From an uncultured delta proteobacterium (GTDB lineage: Bacteria > Myxococcota_A > Polyangia > Polyangiales > Ga0077539): 49,480 nt of DNA. The translations under genes and the position numbers were made by a program. The stretch lies in assembly GCA_903845045.1 (NCBI GenBank), contig CAIMWA010000357.1, positions 1 to 49,480 of the forward strand, given 5' to 3'. Positions 6,758-16,756 of the stretch are shown here, piece after piece. Position 1 is the first letter of the stretch, and each line of letters starts with the position of its first letter. The notes under the pieces were generated by a model. That model was not told the origin of the DNA and searched no databases. It saw only the letters and a program-made list of their open reading frames with translations.

Positions 6758-9607
6758 CCCCGCGCAGAGGCTCAACGCGAAGACGCCGAAGCCGTACGCC
6801 GACTCCCGCGACAGCCCGCGCTCCACCGAGCGCACCACGAGCAGCGCGCTCAGCACCGGCAGCAGGTTCGGCGTCGCGACGTAGCTCGCCGACGAGATGC
6901 CCACGAGCACGCGCCGCAGCTCGAGCTCCGTGGCGTCGTCGGCCACCGGGAGCGCCCGCAGGTCCTCCGTCGTGCGCGCGCCGATGGCCGCGAGCGCCTC
7001 GCCGATGGCGCGCATCACGTCCTCGAGGGCCGGGTGCCGCGGAAGCACGACGCCCACCGGCGCGAGGGCGGCCAGCGCGCCGGAGATGCCCTCGTGCAGC
7101 TCCCACCGCGCGATCTGCGACTGGATCAGCACCTGCTCGGCCTGCAGCGCCTGCACCGCCGTGCGCGCGTGCGTGCGCAGCGCGTCGACGCGGGACCGCA
7201 TCAGCGCGTGGTCGCCGACGAGCCACGCCGCCCGCGCCGAGAGCATCTGCAGCGAGCGCGCGAGGACCTCGTCGCGATCCCACACGTCGTCGCCGGCGCT
7301 CGCGAGGGCGCACTCCACGAAGCGGTGCGCCGCCGCGTGGGCCCCGCTGAGCAGCGCCCGCCGCGCGGCCTCGTGGTGCAGCGCCACCACCCGCGCGAGC
7401 TCCTCCGCGTCGGTCACCCGCGCGATGGCGGCGTCGTAGTGCTCGGCGACGCGAAAGATCTCCGCGTCCTGCGGGGCGCCGTGGCGCAGCGCGAGGATGC
7501 CCCGGGCGATGGCGAGCCGCACGCTCGTCGTGTCGTCGGGGGAGAGCAGCTCGCCCGCGGCCTGCTGCACGCGGTCGTGCACGAAGGCGAAGGCACGCCC
7601 GCGGCGCCCGCCGGCGTCGCGAGGCTCGTCGTCGAGGGGGCGGACGAAGCGCCGACGCGCGGCAACATGGAGCTCGCCGAGCAGCGCGCCCGGCTCCACG
7701 CCGGTCACCCGCGAGAGCAGCTCGACGTCGAAGCGCGCGCCGATCCACGCCGCCGTCGAGAGGCATCGCCGTGCGTCGCCGGAGAGCGTCTCGATCTCGC
7801 CGCGGAGCAGCGCGACGACGTTGTCGGCGAGGGCGCTGCGGCGCACGTCCGAGAGGTTCCAGCACCAGGCGAGGGCGCCGCGGTCGAAGCGCAGCGTGCC
7901 GTCGGCGCCGAGCTCGTCGACGAGGCGTCGCAGGAAGAACGGGTTGCCGCCGGACTTCTCGTGCAGCACCGCCGCGAGGTCGCGCACCGCCGCGGCGTCG
8001 CACTGCAGCGCGTCGGCGAGGAGCCGTGCGACGTCGACGGTCGAGAGCGGACCGAGGTGCAGCTCGTACACCTTCGACCCGGCCCCGCGCAGCGCATCGA
8101 CGGTGGGGCCGATGGCGTGCCGCGCCGAGGCCTCGGTGTCGCGCCACGCCCCCACGAGCAGGAAATGCTGCAGCTCGGCGTCGCGAAAGAGCGACTCGAC
8201 GAGGCGCAGCGACGGCAGGTCGGCCCACTGCAGGTCGTCGAGGAAGAGCACCACCGCGCTCCCTGGGCCCGCCACGCAACGGAACACCCGGCGCAGCGTC
8301 TCCTGCAGGCGGTGCTCGGTCTCCGCGGGGCCGAGCTCCTCCACCTCGGGCTGCGGCCCGAGCAGCGCGACGGCGCCCGGCGCGACGTCGGCGAGCACGC
8401 GGCCGTTCGGCGCCACCGCCGCGACGATGCGGTCGCGCCACGCCGCCGCGGTCTCCGCCGGCTCCGCGAGCAGCTCCTCGAAGAGCCCCCCGAGCGCCTG
8501 CGCCACCGCGCTGTACGGCACGTCGCGGCTGAACTGGTCGAACTTGCCGAGCAGCATGCGCCCCCGCGCCACGGTCACCGGCCGCTGCAGCTCGAAGACC
8601 AGCGCCGTCTTGCCGATGCCCGGCTCGCCCGACACCAGCACCGCGCCGCGCGTTCCGCCGAGCGTCGCGTCGAAGGCGTCGAGCAGCGTCGCGAGCTCGG
8701 CCTCGCGCCCCCGCAGCTCCTGCGGAAGCTCCGGGCGGGTTCCGAGCGCGCGGCACGCCAGCTCCGAGGCCTCGTCGGGGTCTCCGCGCAGCGTCGCGTC
8801 GAGGCAGCGGCGAAGGTCCACGGCCACGCCGGCGGCGCTCTGGTAGCGCTCCTCGGGGCGCTTGCGAAGCAGCGTCGCGACGAGCTTCGACACCAGCGCC
8901 GGCACGCCGGGGACCTCCCGCGCGAGCTCCGGCGGCGATCGCGCGAGGTGCGCGTGCACGTAGGCGAGCAGGTCGTCGCAGGTGAACGGGAGCGCGCCCG
9001 CGAAGAGCTCGAAGAGCGTCACGCCGAGGGCGTAGAGGTCCGCGCGCGCGTCGACGGAGCGGTTCGTGCGGCCCGTCGACTCCGGGGCGAGGTAGGCGGG
9101 CGTCCCCTCGATGAACGCGATGGGCCGCGGGCTCGCCACGCCGCGCGGAACGTCGGTGGCGAGGCCGAAATCGATGAGCTGCACGCACGCGCCGTCGGAC
9201 GCGACGATGACGTTCGCGGGGTTCACGTCGAGGTGCAGCAGCCCCTTCGCGTGCACGTGCTCCAGCGCTTCGGCGACCTGCGCCGCCAGCGCCAGCGCCT
9301 CGCGCACCGTCGGCCGGCGCGCCGCGAGCAGCGACGCGAGGGAGAGCGATCCCGCGTCGGCCATGACGATGCGCGCGACTCCCTCGGTGACGTCGAAGGC
9401 GAGCACCGCGGGAGCGCCCGCGCCGCCCAGCGCGTCGAGCACCTCGTGCTCGCGACGAAGCGCCCCGAGCTCCTCCGGCGAAGGGAACGCCGAGCGAAGC
9501 TCCTTGAGCACCACCGGCCGCCCGTCGGCGACGCGACGCGCACGCACGACGCGGGTGCGCGCGCTCTCGTGCAGCACCTCGACGGTCTCGTAGGCGCCGA
9601 GGCTCAT
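6755..9607 (-). CDS. N-terminal half of a hybrid kinase: Ser/Thr kinase plus AAA/ORC-type ATPase (ends at an in-frame TGA)
   Basis: This is 950 residues from ATG 9607, which overlaps the stop of the upstream lipoxygenase gene by four bases (ATGA). The kinase domain covers about residues 5-265. The glycine loop is degenerate (VLHESARTRVVRA), the VVLKEL lysine is kept, the catalytic loop is HLDVNPAN instead of HRDLKPxN (125-132), and IDFG is intact (145-148). The ATPase domain has Walker A GEPGIGKT (327-334) and Walker B VVLFLDDLQWAD (452-463). TPR-like helices follow. The frame ends FALSLCAG-TGA, then continues HLGLGYEYGRLAL in the same frame; a TGG codon at that place would restore the family sequence. 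The half gene would encode the sensor and ATPase without the histidine kinase output. I cannot exclude a base-calling error. Confidence 0.8.
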   Translation of the reverse strand: MSLGAYETVEVLHESARTRVVRARRVADGRPVVLKELRSAFPSPEELGALRREHEVLDALGGAGAPAVLAFDVTEGVARIVMADAGSLSLASLLAARRPTVREALALAAQVAEALEHVHAKGLLHLDVNPANVIVASDGACVQLIDFGLATDVPRGVASPRPIAFIEGTPAYLAPESTGRTNRSVDARADLYALGVTLFELFAGALPFTCDDLLAYVHAHLARSPPELAREVPGVPALVSKLVATLLRKRPEERYQSAAGVAVDLRRCLDATLRGDPDEASELACRALGTRPELPQELRGREAELATLLDAFDATLGGTRGAVLVSGEPGIGKTALVFELQRPVTVARGRMLLGKFDQFSRDVPYSAVAQALGGLFEELLAEPAETAAAWRDRIVAAVAPNGRVLADVAPGAVALLGPQPEVEELGPAETEHRLQETLRRVFRCVAGPGSAVVLFLDDLQWADLPSLRLVESLFRDAELQHFLLVGAWRDTEASARHAIGPTVDALRGAGSKVYELHLGPLSTVDVARLLADALQCDAAAVRDLAAVLHEKSGGNPFFLRRLVDELGADGTLRFDRGALAWCWNLSDVRRSALADNVVALLRGEIETLSGDARRCLSTAAWIGARFDVELLSRVTGVEPGALLGELHVAARRRFVRPLDDEPRDAGGRRGRAFAFVHDRVQQAAGELLSPDDTTSVRLAIARGILALRHGAPQDAEIFRVAEHYDAAIARVTDAEELARVVALHHEAARRALLSGAHAAAHRFVECALASAGDDVWDRDEVLARSLQMLSARAAWLVGDHALMRSRVDALRTHARTAVQALQAEQVLIQSQIARWELHEGISGALAALAPVGVVLPRHPALEDVMRAIGEALAAIGARTTEDLRALPVADDATELELRRVLVGISSASYVATPNLLPVLSALLVVRSVERGLSRESAYGFGVFALSLCAG

Positions 9608-11349
9608 ACGTGGATGCTCTGCGCGACGCGCGACGGGAGGAGGTACGGAAAGCTCCACGGGCGGGCCGCATCGCGCGCCGCCGTCGCCTCCTCGATGCGC
9701 TCGAGCTCGGCGCGAAAGGCCGCCACCAGCGGCGCCGTGCGCGGGTCGCCGAAGGCGTCGGCGGCGTAGTGCCCGAGGGTGTTCATGCGCAGCCGAAGCT
9801 GCGGGATCGTGAGGTCGAGCATGCGGTCGGCGATGCCGAGCGGAGGCAGCGCGCGGAGCAGGTCCTCCTCGGTGGGCTCGTCGTCCGGGCCCGGCGTCGG
9901 AGCCCAGCGCGCCGACGGGTACGTCGCGGGCCACGCGTAGTGGTCGTAGCCGTCGTAGTTCACCGACGCGTGCACCGCCGTGATGTGGAACACGAAGGTG
10001 GTCAGCAGATCGGCGAGGTCCGCGCGTGACGTGAGCGCGGGCACGTCGTGGAGCCCCGCGCCGTCGGCGTCGCCCAGGCTGCGATGCCACGCCGCGAGCT
10101 CCGGGTCCGAGACCACGTCGGCGTCGTCGCCGTACCAGAGCGCGAGGTAGGCGTTGATCCACGTGCGCAGCGCGAAGGCGATGGGGAGCCCGTCGTCGCG
10201 CAGCGGGTACGCGGGCAGCGCCTCGAGGTCGTCGCAGCCGCGCAGCGCGACGTCGCGCCACGGGGCCGAGTCGCGGATCGAGCGGCTCCGCAGCGCGCGC
10301 ACGCCGAGGTCGATGGAGGCCTCGAGCGTCGGCGCGAGGAGCCGGTCGAAGTACCCGCCGACGCCGATGACGTCGGTCTTCATGGTGGTGTTCGCCGCCG
10401 CGGTCATCTCGAAGTGCGGCCAGAGCAGCCGTCGCACCGGGTGGTTCGCGGCGAGCTCGCGCGCGGTGCAGACCTGCACGCCGCCGGCGAGGGCGTGGCA
10501 GATCGAGAGGTGCATCACCGCGCCGGCCCACACCGCGTCCGCCGTCTGCACGCCGAGCCGCGCGTGGCGCCAGCGCGTGCCGTCCCGCGGGGTGAGCACC
10601 GGCGCGTGGCGCCCAGGGCGAGGCTTGGACTGCACGGCCACCGGGCGAAACGCCCCGTCGAGGGCGCGCACGAACAGCGCCTGCGGGGCGTCGCAGTAGC
10701 GCTGCCAGCCCAGCGTCGCGCCCGTCGCGATGCCTTCGAGGGCCGTGAGGTCGAGCACGTAGAGGCGCCCCTCGGCGCGCGCCCTCGCGAGGCCGTCACC
10801 GTCCCCCGAAGCGCCGCGAAAGTGCTCCTCGGTCACCGGAAACCGCGCGTCGGCCTCGGTCTGCCGGCGCAGGTGCAGGGCGTTGCAGCCCGCGAGGCGC
10901 TGCCACGCGAAGAACCCGTCATCGTCGGCGAAGGGACGCGTCGCAGGCATCGGCAGCGCGTGAAACAGCGCGGCGTAGTCGTCCACGTGCGCGACGCTGA
11001 CCATCGGCGCATAGAGCCGCTCGTCCATCGCCGCCGCGAGGCGCTCGCGCAGCGTCCCGTCGCTCGCCGTCGAAGGGTCCGCGCCCGCGCGCTTCAGCGC
11101 CTCGTACTCGGCGCGGGCCTCGACGAGCGCGTCGGTGTGCGACGCCGCGAGGCGCGTGGCGAAGAGCTCGCCCTTCGCCGCCACGGCGCGGAGAAGATAC
11201 GAAGCAGAGTAAGACTCCCCGTGCGCGACGTCCGCCGCCAGCGGGAACCCGTGCTGCGTTCGGTCGAACTGCCAGCGCTCGCGGTCCGACTCCATCGCCG
11301 CGCGACGCCGGGCCGGATCGGGATCGTTCTTGGGAAGGCAGGGTGCCAT
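9604..11349 (-). CDS. Lipoxygenase family protein (second of a tandem pair)
   Basis: This 581-residue protein (ATG 11349) is a lipoxygenase catalytic domain without a PLAT domain, the usual bacterial size. The first iron-ligand helix carries H-x4-H (HLSICH), followed by the family pattern ARELAANHPVRRLLWPHF. The second helix carries HASVNYDGY, matching the canonical H-A-x-N-F-G-Q-Y. The chain ends SIHV, so the terminal carboxylate that normally comes from Ile is on Val. Lipoxygenases dioxygenate polyunsaturated fatty acids to hydroperoxides. It begins 12 bases after the stop of the sister lipoxygenase and overlaps the hybrid kinase start by four bases, so the three genes are very likely co-transcribed and translationally coupled. 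Substrate and regiospecificity cannot be read from the sequence. Confidence 0.88.
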   Translation of the reverse strand: MAPCLPKNDPDPARRRAAMESDRERWQFDRTQHGFPLAADVAHGESYSASYLLRAVAAKGELFATRLAASHTDALVEARAEYEALKRAGADPSTASDGTLRERLAAAMDERLYAPMVSVAHVDDYAALFHALPMPATRPFADDDGFFAWQRLAGCNALHLRRQTEADARFPVTEEHFRGASGDGDGLARARAEGRLYVLDLTALEGIATGATLGWQRYCDAPQALFVRALDGAFRPVAVQSKPRPGRHAPVLTPRDGTRWRHARLGVQTADAVWAGAVMHLSICHALAGGVQVCTARELAANHPVRRLLWPHFEMTAAANTTMKTDVIGVGGYFDRLLAPTLEASIDLGVRALRSRSIRDSAPWRDVALRGCDDLEALPAYPLRDDGLPIAFALRTWINAYLALWYGDDADVVSDPELAAWHRSLGDADGAGLHDVPALTSRADLADLLTTFVFHITAVHASVNYDGYDHYAWPATYPSARWAPTPGPDDEPTEEDLLRALPPLGIADRMLDLTIPQLRLRMNTLGHYAADAFGDPRTAPLVAAFRAELERIEEATAARDAARPWSFPYLLPSRVAQSIHV

Positions 11350-11361
11350 CGGTGGGTCCTC

Positions 11362-13143
11362 TCAGATGATGATCGAGGCGGGGACGAGGGACGGGAGCAG
11401 GTACGGGTACGGCAGAGCGCGCGTCGCCTCCCGCGCCGCGATGGACGACTCCAGCGCCTCGAGCCGCGCCCGGTACGTCGCGAGCGGACCCGCCGCGCGG
11501 GCGTCCTCGAAGGGCGGATACTTCGCGAGCGCGTCGTCGCGGATCGCCGAGAGCTGGAACACCGAATACATCTGCAGCGCCGCGCAATCGAGCGGGGGCA
11601 TGGCCGCCAGCAGGCTCGCCTCGGTGTCCGGCGTCGCGAGCGTCGGCGGCGGCGCGTAGAGCGCCGCGGGGATGCACGCGACCCACCCCATGAACGGGTA
11701 CTGCGGAAAGTTCACCGCCGCGTGCTGCACCGATCCCGTGAACGTCGCGACGCAGAGCAGCCGCGCCAGCGCATCGACGGTGCGCACCTCGGGCACCCCA
11801 GCGAGGCGAGCCCCGTCGCGGGCGCCGAGCTCGCGCACGAAGGACTGCACCTCGACGTCGCCCGCCACCGCGGCGTCGTCGACGTAATACAAGCGCAGGT
11901 AATCGGTGACCCACGCGAGCATGGCGTCCCAGTGGGGCAGGGCGTCCTCGCGGTACGGCGCCTCGGGCAGCGCGTCGGCGTCGAGGAGCCCGCGCGCGCG
12001 GAGCCTCGTCGCGGGGTCCGCCTGGTCGATGCGAAAGGTCGAGACGAAGCGGGCGCACAGGCCGCGCGTCGCCTCGATGGGCTGCGGCATGATCTGGTCG
12101 AGGGTGCCGAAGTCGCCGATGAGGCTGTTGCGCGCCGTGGCGTTGATGAAGTGCGTGCCCTTGAAGTGCGGGGTCAGCAGCGCGGTCACCGGGTGCGCCG
12201 GCGCGAGGCAGCGGGCCGAGGCCAGCGCGTAGGCCTCCATCACCAGGTGCGTGAGCCCGAGGTGCTCGCCGGCCTCGTGGATGCTCCCCTCGGCGAGCGA
12301 CAGAAAGGCCTGCGCGATGCGCCAGCGCCAGCCGTCCGCGGGGGTGAACATCGGTGCCTCCGCCGACGGCCGCTGCGCGCACTGGATGCCCAGCGGGAGC
12401 AGCGGCGCCGAGCCGTCGAGGGGCCGCACGAAGAGGCCGATGGGCGCGGCCTGGTACTTCTGCCTCCCCTCGTTCGAGGTGGTGGCGACGCCGTCGAGGA
12501 CCTTGCAGTCCGACACGAAGAGCCGCCCCTCGGCGATGGCCCGCGCGAGCGAGTCGGCGCCGGCGCCCTTCGTCGTGAGCGCCGCGTACGCCCGCGCGAA
12601 GTGGTCCTCGGTGAAGGGAAAGTGGTCGGGCAGCCGGCGCTCTCGGAGCTGCTCGAGCTGCAGCGGGTTCGGGCCCGCGAGGCGCTGCCGCGCGAAGAGC
12701 TCGTTCCATCGCTCCGGGGCCGCGCGCAGGCGGTCGAGCAACGGAACGTCCTCGAGGCCGTCGGTGAGCGCCGCGAGCTCCTCCATCGACGACGCCGGCC
12801 GCTTCGGGTTCGTCGCCGCGGCGTGCACCGCAGCGTCCCAGAACGCCTTGACCGAGTCCGCGAAGTTCAACGCCGCGAAGCCGGCGACCTCGAAGGGCTC
12901 GTGGTCGTCCTCCGCGTACGCCTCGACGCGGCGCTTCGACGCGTGCCTCGACACGCGCTTGTCCGAGTCCGCGATGCGCGCGATGTACGACGCGCCGGGC
13001 TTCTCCGAGGCGGGGAGATCCTTCAGGCAGGCGATGCCGTCGGGACGCGTGTAGTCGTACGCGCGCTCCGAGCGCCGCGACTCCAGCTGCTTCGAACGGA
13101 TGATGGGAAATGGATCCTGCTCCGGCAGCGTCGGCGTCGACAT
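11362..13143 (-). CDS. Lipoxygenase family protein (first of a tandem pair)
   Basis: This 593-residue protein starts at ATG 13143. The iron site is complete: HLGLTH (H-x4-H), then AHPVTALLTPHF, then QHAAVNFPQYPF for the second helix, and a C-terminal ...SIII with the conserved terminal Ile. No signal peptide is evident, and the N-terminus is a short polar segment rather than a PLAT domain. It shares the same architecture as the downstream copy but is clearly diverged, so this is an old duplication or two specialised enzymes. It heads the minus-strand run that continues into the hybrid kinase. A membrane Ser/Thr kinase diverges 141 bases upstream. Oxylipin production linked to signalling is my inference. 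Confidence 0.9.
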   Translation of the reverse strand: MSTPTLPEQDPFPIIRSKQLESRRSERAYDYTRPDGIACLKDLPASEKPGASYIARIADSDKRVSRHASKRRVEAYAEDDHEPFEVAGFAALNFADSVKAFWDAAVHAAATNPKRPASSMEELAALTDGLEDVPLLDRLRAAPERWNELFARQRLAGPNPLQLEQLRERRLPDHFPFTEDHFARAYAALTTKGAGADSLARAIAEGRLFVSDCKVLDGVATTSNEGRQKYQAAPIGLFVRPLDGSAPLLPLGIQCAQRPSAEAPMFTPADGWRWRIAQAFLSLAEGSIHEAGEHLGLTHLVMEAYALASARCLAPAHPVTALLTPHFKGTHFINATARNSLIGDFGTLDQIMPQPIEATRGLCARFVSTFRIDQADPATRLRARGLLDADALPEAPYREDALPHWDAMLAWVTDYLRLYYVDDAAVAGDVEVQSFVRELGARDGARLAGVPEVRTVDALARLLCVATFTGSVQHAAVNFPQYPFMGWVACIPAALYAPPPTLATPDTEASLLAAMPPLDCAALQMYSVFQLSAIRDDALAKYPPFEDARAAGPLATYRARLEALESSIAAREATRALPYPYLLPSLVPASIII

Positions 13144-13284
13144 GGTCCTCCGTACGATCCGCGCCGGCCCTCACCGGCAGCGTGGTCGCGCCCATCCTAC
13201 GTCGGCATCGGCGCCCGCGCGCAAGCCCGCGCGAAGGCCGCTGCGCGCGTGGACCTCGCCGGTGAAACCCGATACCAACGAGCG
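13144..13284. promoter_or_regulatory. Divergent promoter region between lipoxygenase and Ser/Thr kinase
   Basis: These 141 bases separate two divergent starts (ATG 13143 minus, ATG 13285 plus), so promoters for both must lie here. The stretch is GC-rich and repetitive (several GCGCGC tracts). I see no confident -35/-10 pair or operator. Confidence 0.35.
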
Positions 13285-14895
<1,611 letters not shown>

Positions 14896-14949
14896 CCGTC
14901 GCCGCCGAAGGGTCGGGAAGGGCATCGACGCCCCTCCCGCACCCGACGG
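14896..14949. terminator. Candidate bidirectional terminator hairpin
   Basis: Between the convergent kinase (stop 14895) and the small minus-strand gene (stop 14951), CCGTCG (14896-14901) pairs with CGACGG (14944-14949). Inside it, GGGTCGGGAAGGGC (14910-14923) pairs imperfectly with GCCCCTCCCGCACCC (14930-14944). The stem is strong but lacks a clear U-tract. Confidence 0.45.
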
Positions 14950-14950
14950 A

Positions 14951-15157
14951 CTACTTGCCCGCGTGCTTCATCTTGTCGCCGGCGCTCTCGATCTTCTGGC
15001 CGGCCACGTGCACCGCGTCCCGCGCCGCGTCGGCGATGGCGTGACCGCCCTTGTGCGCGGCCTCCGACGCCGAGTGGCCCACCTTCGCCGCCGTCTCCGT
15101 GACGACGTTCTTGGTGTGCTCGATCGCCTCGGAAACCTTGTTCTTCGTCGTGGTCAT
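14951..15157 (-). CDS. Small LEA-like / apolipoprotein-like helical protein
   Basis: This 68-residue polar protein starts at ATG 15157, preceded by AAGGAG at good spacing. It has no membrane helix or signal peptide. It consists of 11-residue-like amphipathic repeats rich in Ala, Lys, Glu and His (for example KVSEAIEHTKNVVTETAAKV and then KIESAGDKMKHAGK). This resembles late-embryogenesis-abundant or CsbD/YtxH-type stress proteins that coat membranes or protect proteins. It lies next to a metal transporter and a ferritin-like gene, which may indicate a stress or stationary-phase context. The family assignment is only by composition and repeat pattern. Confidence 0.7.
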   Translation of the reverse strand: MTTTKNKVSEAIEHTKNVVTETAAKVGHSASEAAHKGGHAIADAARDAVHVAGQKIESAGDKMKHAGK

Positions 15158-15311
15158 GAGTCGGCTCCTTCGGACTTCGCCGCGCATCGAAACAACTTCG
15201 GGGCGCGTGCGAACGACGGAGCGCAACGCACGACGCGTGCCCGATGGTTCGGTCCCCGAACGACCTCGCGCGCGGCGATGCGGCACACGCCGTGCGTGGC
15301 TCCGCGCGACC

Positions 15312-15926
15312 ATGCGCCACGCACCTCGGACCCTTTCGCTGCACGACGAAGCGCATCGGGGCGGCCGCGCCGGGTGGCTCCGCGCGGCGGTGCTGGGCTC
15401 CGACGACGCCATCGTGTCCACCGCGAGCCTGATGCTGGGCATCGCGGCGACCGCGGCGTCCAAGGAGGCCATCGTGCTCGTGGGCATCGCGGGCCTCGCC
15501 GCCGGGTCCATGTCCATGGCCGTCGGGGAGTTCGTGTCCGTGGCCGCGCAGCGCGACGCCGAACGCGCCGACGCCGAGCAGCTCTCCCGCGGCGACGAAG
15601 CACGGCTCGCGGCGCACCTCCGCGACGAGCTCCACATCGACGTCGCCTCGTCCGCGCGCCCCTGGCAGGCGGCGTGGATCTCCGCCGCGAGCTTCGCGGT
15701 GTCGTCGCTGGTGCCCATCGCCGCGCTGCTGCTCGCGCCGGCGACGCACCACGTCCCCGCCATCGCGCTGGTCTCGCTCGCCAGCCTCGCGCTCCTCGGC
15801 GCCCTCGGCGGACGCCTCGGCGGCGCGCGCATGATCCCCGCCGCGGTGCGCATCACCGTCGGCGGCGCGCTCGCGATGGGGGTCACCGCGGTCATCGGGC
15901 GCCTCGTCGGCGTCGCCGTGCGGTGA
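15312..15926 (+). CDS. VIT1/CCC1 family iron/manganese transporter
   Basis: This 204-residue membrane protein uses ATG 15312. The N-terminal signature GSDDAIVSTASLMLGIAATA matches the first helix of the VIT1/CCC1 family, where the Asp residues and following Gly/Ser are conserved. The second helix follows with GLAAGSMSMAVGEFVSVAAQRDAERAD. A polar segment of about 45 residues corresponds to the metal-binding domain, then three further helices. Family members export Fe2+ or Mn2+ from the cytosol or load it into compartments. The gene converges on a ferritin-like gene whose stop is only 30 bases away, so iron detoxification is a reasonable shared role. A longer upstream reading frame has no conserved sequence. 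Confidence 0.88.
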   Translation: MRHAPRTLSLHDEAHRGGRAGWLRAAVLGSDDAIVSTASLMLGIAATAASKEAIVLVGIAGLAAGSMSMAVGEFVSVAAQRDAERADAEQLSRGDEARLAAHLRDELHIDVASSARPWQAAWISAASFAVSSLVPIAALLLAPATHHVPAIALVSLASLALLGALGGRLGGARMIPAAVRITVGGALAMGVTAVIGRLVGVAVR

Positions 15927-15955
15927 GCCCCCCCGGGAGCAACGTTCGCGCGGTG

Positions 15956-16519
15956 TTACTGGGTGCGCGCGCGGGACCCGTGCCGCGCGAGAAGGTCGGA
16001 CATCTCCACGGCGTGCTCCTCCTCCGTCGCGAGGATGCCCACGAGCATGTGCTTCGTCGTCGTGTCGTAGTCGCCGAGGTACCGGATGATCTCCGAGTAG
16101 GTCTCGATGGCGACGCGCTCGGCCACGAGGTTCTCGCGGATCATCTCGAGCAGCGAGCGGCCCTCGACGTACTCGGTGTTCGAGCGCGCGAGCATGCCGT
16201 CGGGGTTGAAGTCGGGCTCGCCGTTGAGCTGCGTGATGCGGTGCGCGATCTGGTCGGCGTGGCCCTGCTCCTCCGTCGAGTGCTGCAGGAACTCCGCGGC
16301 GACGGCCTTCGACTCCAGGCCCTGCGCCATGAAGTAGTGACGGCGGTACCGCAGCACGCACACCGTCTCCGACGCGAGCGCGACGTTGAGCATCTCGACG
16401 ACGGCCTCGCGGTCCGCGCGGTAGCCCTCGATCACCGCACCGTTCTCGACGTGCTCGCGCGCGCGGCGGCGGATCTCGGGTACGGCGGTGAGCTTCGGCG
16501 GAATCGGTACCGTGTTCAT
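15956..16519 (-). CDS. Ferritin-like (bacterioferritin-type) di-iron protein
   Basis: This 187-residue protein starts at ATG 16519. It has a four-helix ferritin-like fold with the di-iron residues in place: ASETVCVLRYRRHY in helix 1, FLQHSTEEQGHADQIAHRI in helix 2, VAERVAIETYSEII in helix 3 and ILATEEEHAVEMSDLL in helix 4. This matches the E, ExxH, E, ExxH pattern of bacterioferritins. Its length exceeds a typical Dps because of a 30-residue N-terminal extension. No signal peptide is seen, so it should be cytoplasmic, oxidising and storing iron. It converges on the VIT1/CCC1 transporter gene. Confidence 0.85.
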   Translation of the reverse strand: MNTVPIPPKLTAVPEIRRRAREHVENGAVIEGYRADREAVVEMLNVALASETVCVLRYRRHYFMAQGLESKAVAAEFLQHSTEEQGHADQIAHRITQLNGEPDFNPDGMLARSNTEYVEGRSLLEMIRENLVAERVAIETYSEIIRYLGDYDTTTKHMLVGILATEEEHAVEMSDLLARHGSRARTQ

Positions 16520-16756
16520 GCGTGCGTCCTCTCGGGCGATGGGCGGGGGAAGGTGCTGGGTGTTCACCCCGCCCGTCATCGCAACGGGCGTGCCGCCGGG
16601 CGCCTCGCCAGCGCCCCTGCGCCGCGTGCGGAGTTCCGCCCCACCTGTGGCGCCGATGCGCGCGCGCCGCCGGCCGCCGGGGACACCGTTGCCTCGTTGC
16701 CGTTGCCGGGGCGCCGCGCCGCGCCGTCGGAGCGCCGCGTGCAACGTCGCCCGGCG

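Noticed and set aside
4068..9671. A 1867-codon open frame on the minus strand, overlapping the hybrid kinase in another frame
   Set aside because: Composition is almost all Arg, Ala, Gly and Pro, with no motif; the kinase frame has clear domain signatures.
2576..9769. A 2397-codon open frame on the plus strand
   Set aside because: It is antisense to the kinase genes and consists of Arg/Ala/Glu/His runs with no domain. GC-rich codon bias leaves such shadow frames open.
10048..13284. Upstream extension of the plus-strand kinase frame
   Set aside because: This part is antisense to both lipoxygenases and lacks any domain; the kinase domain begins just after ATG 13285.
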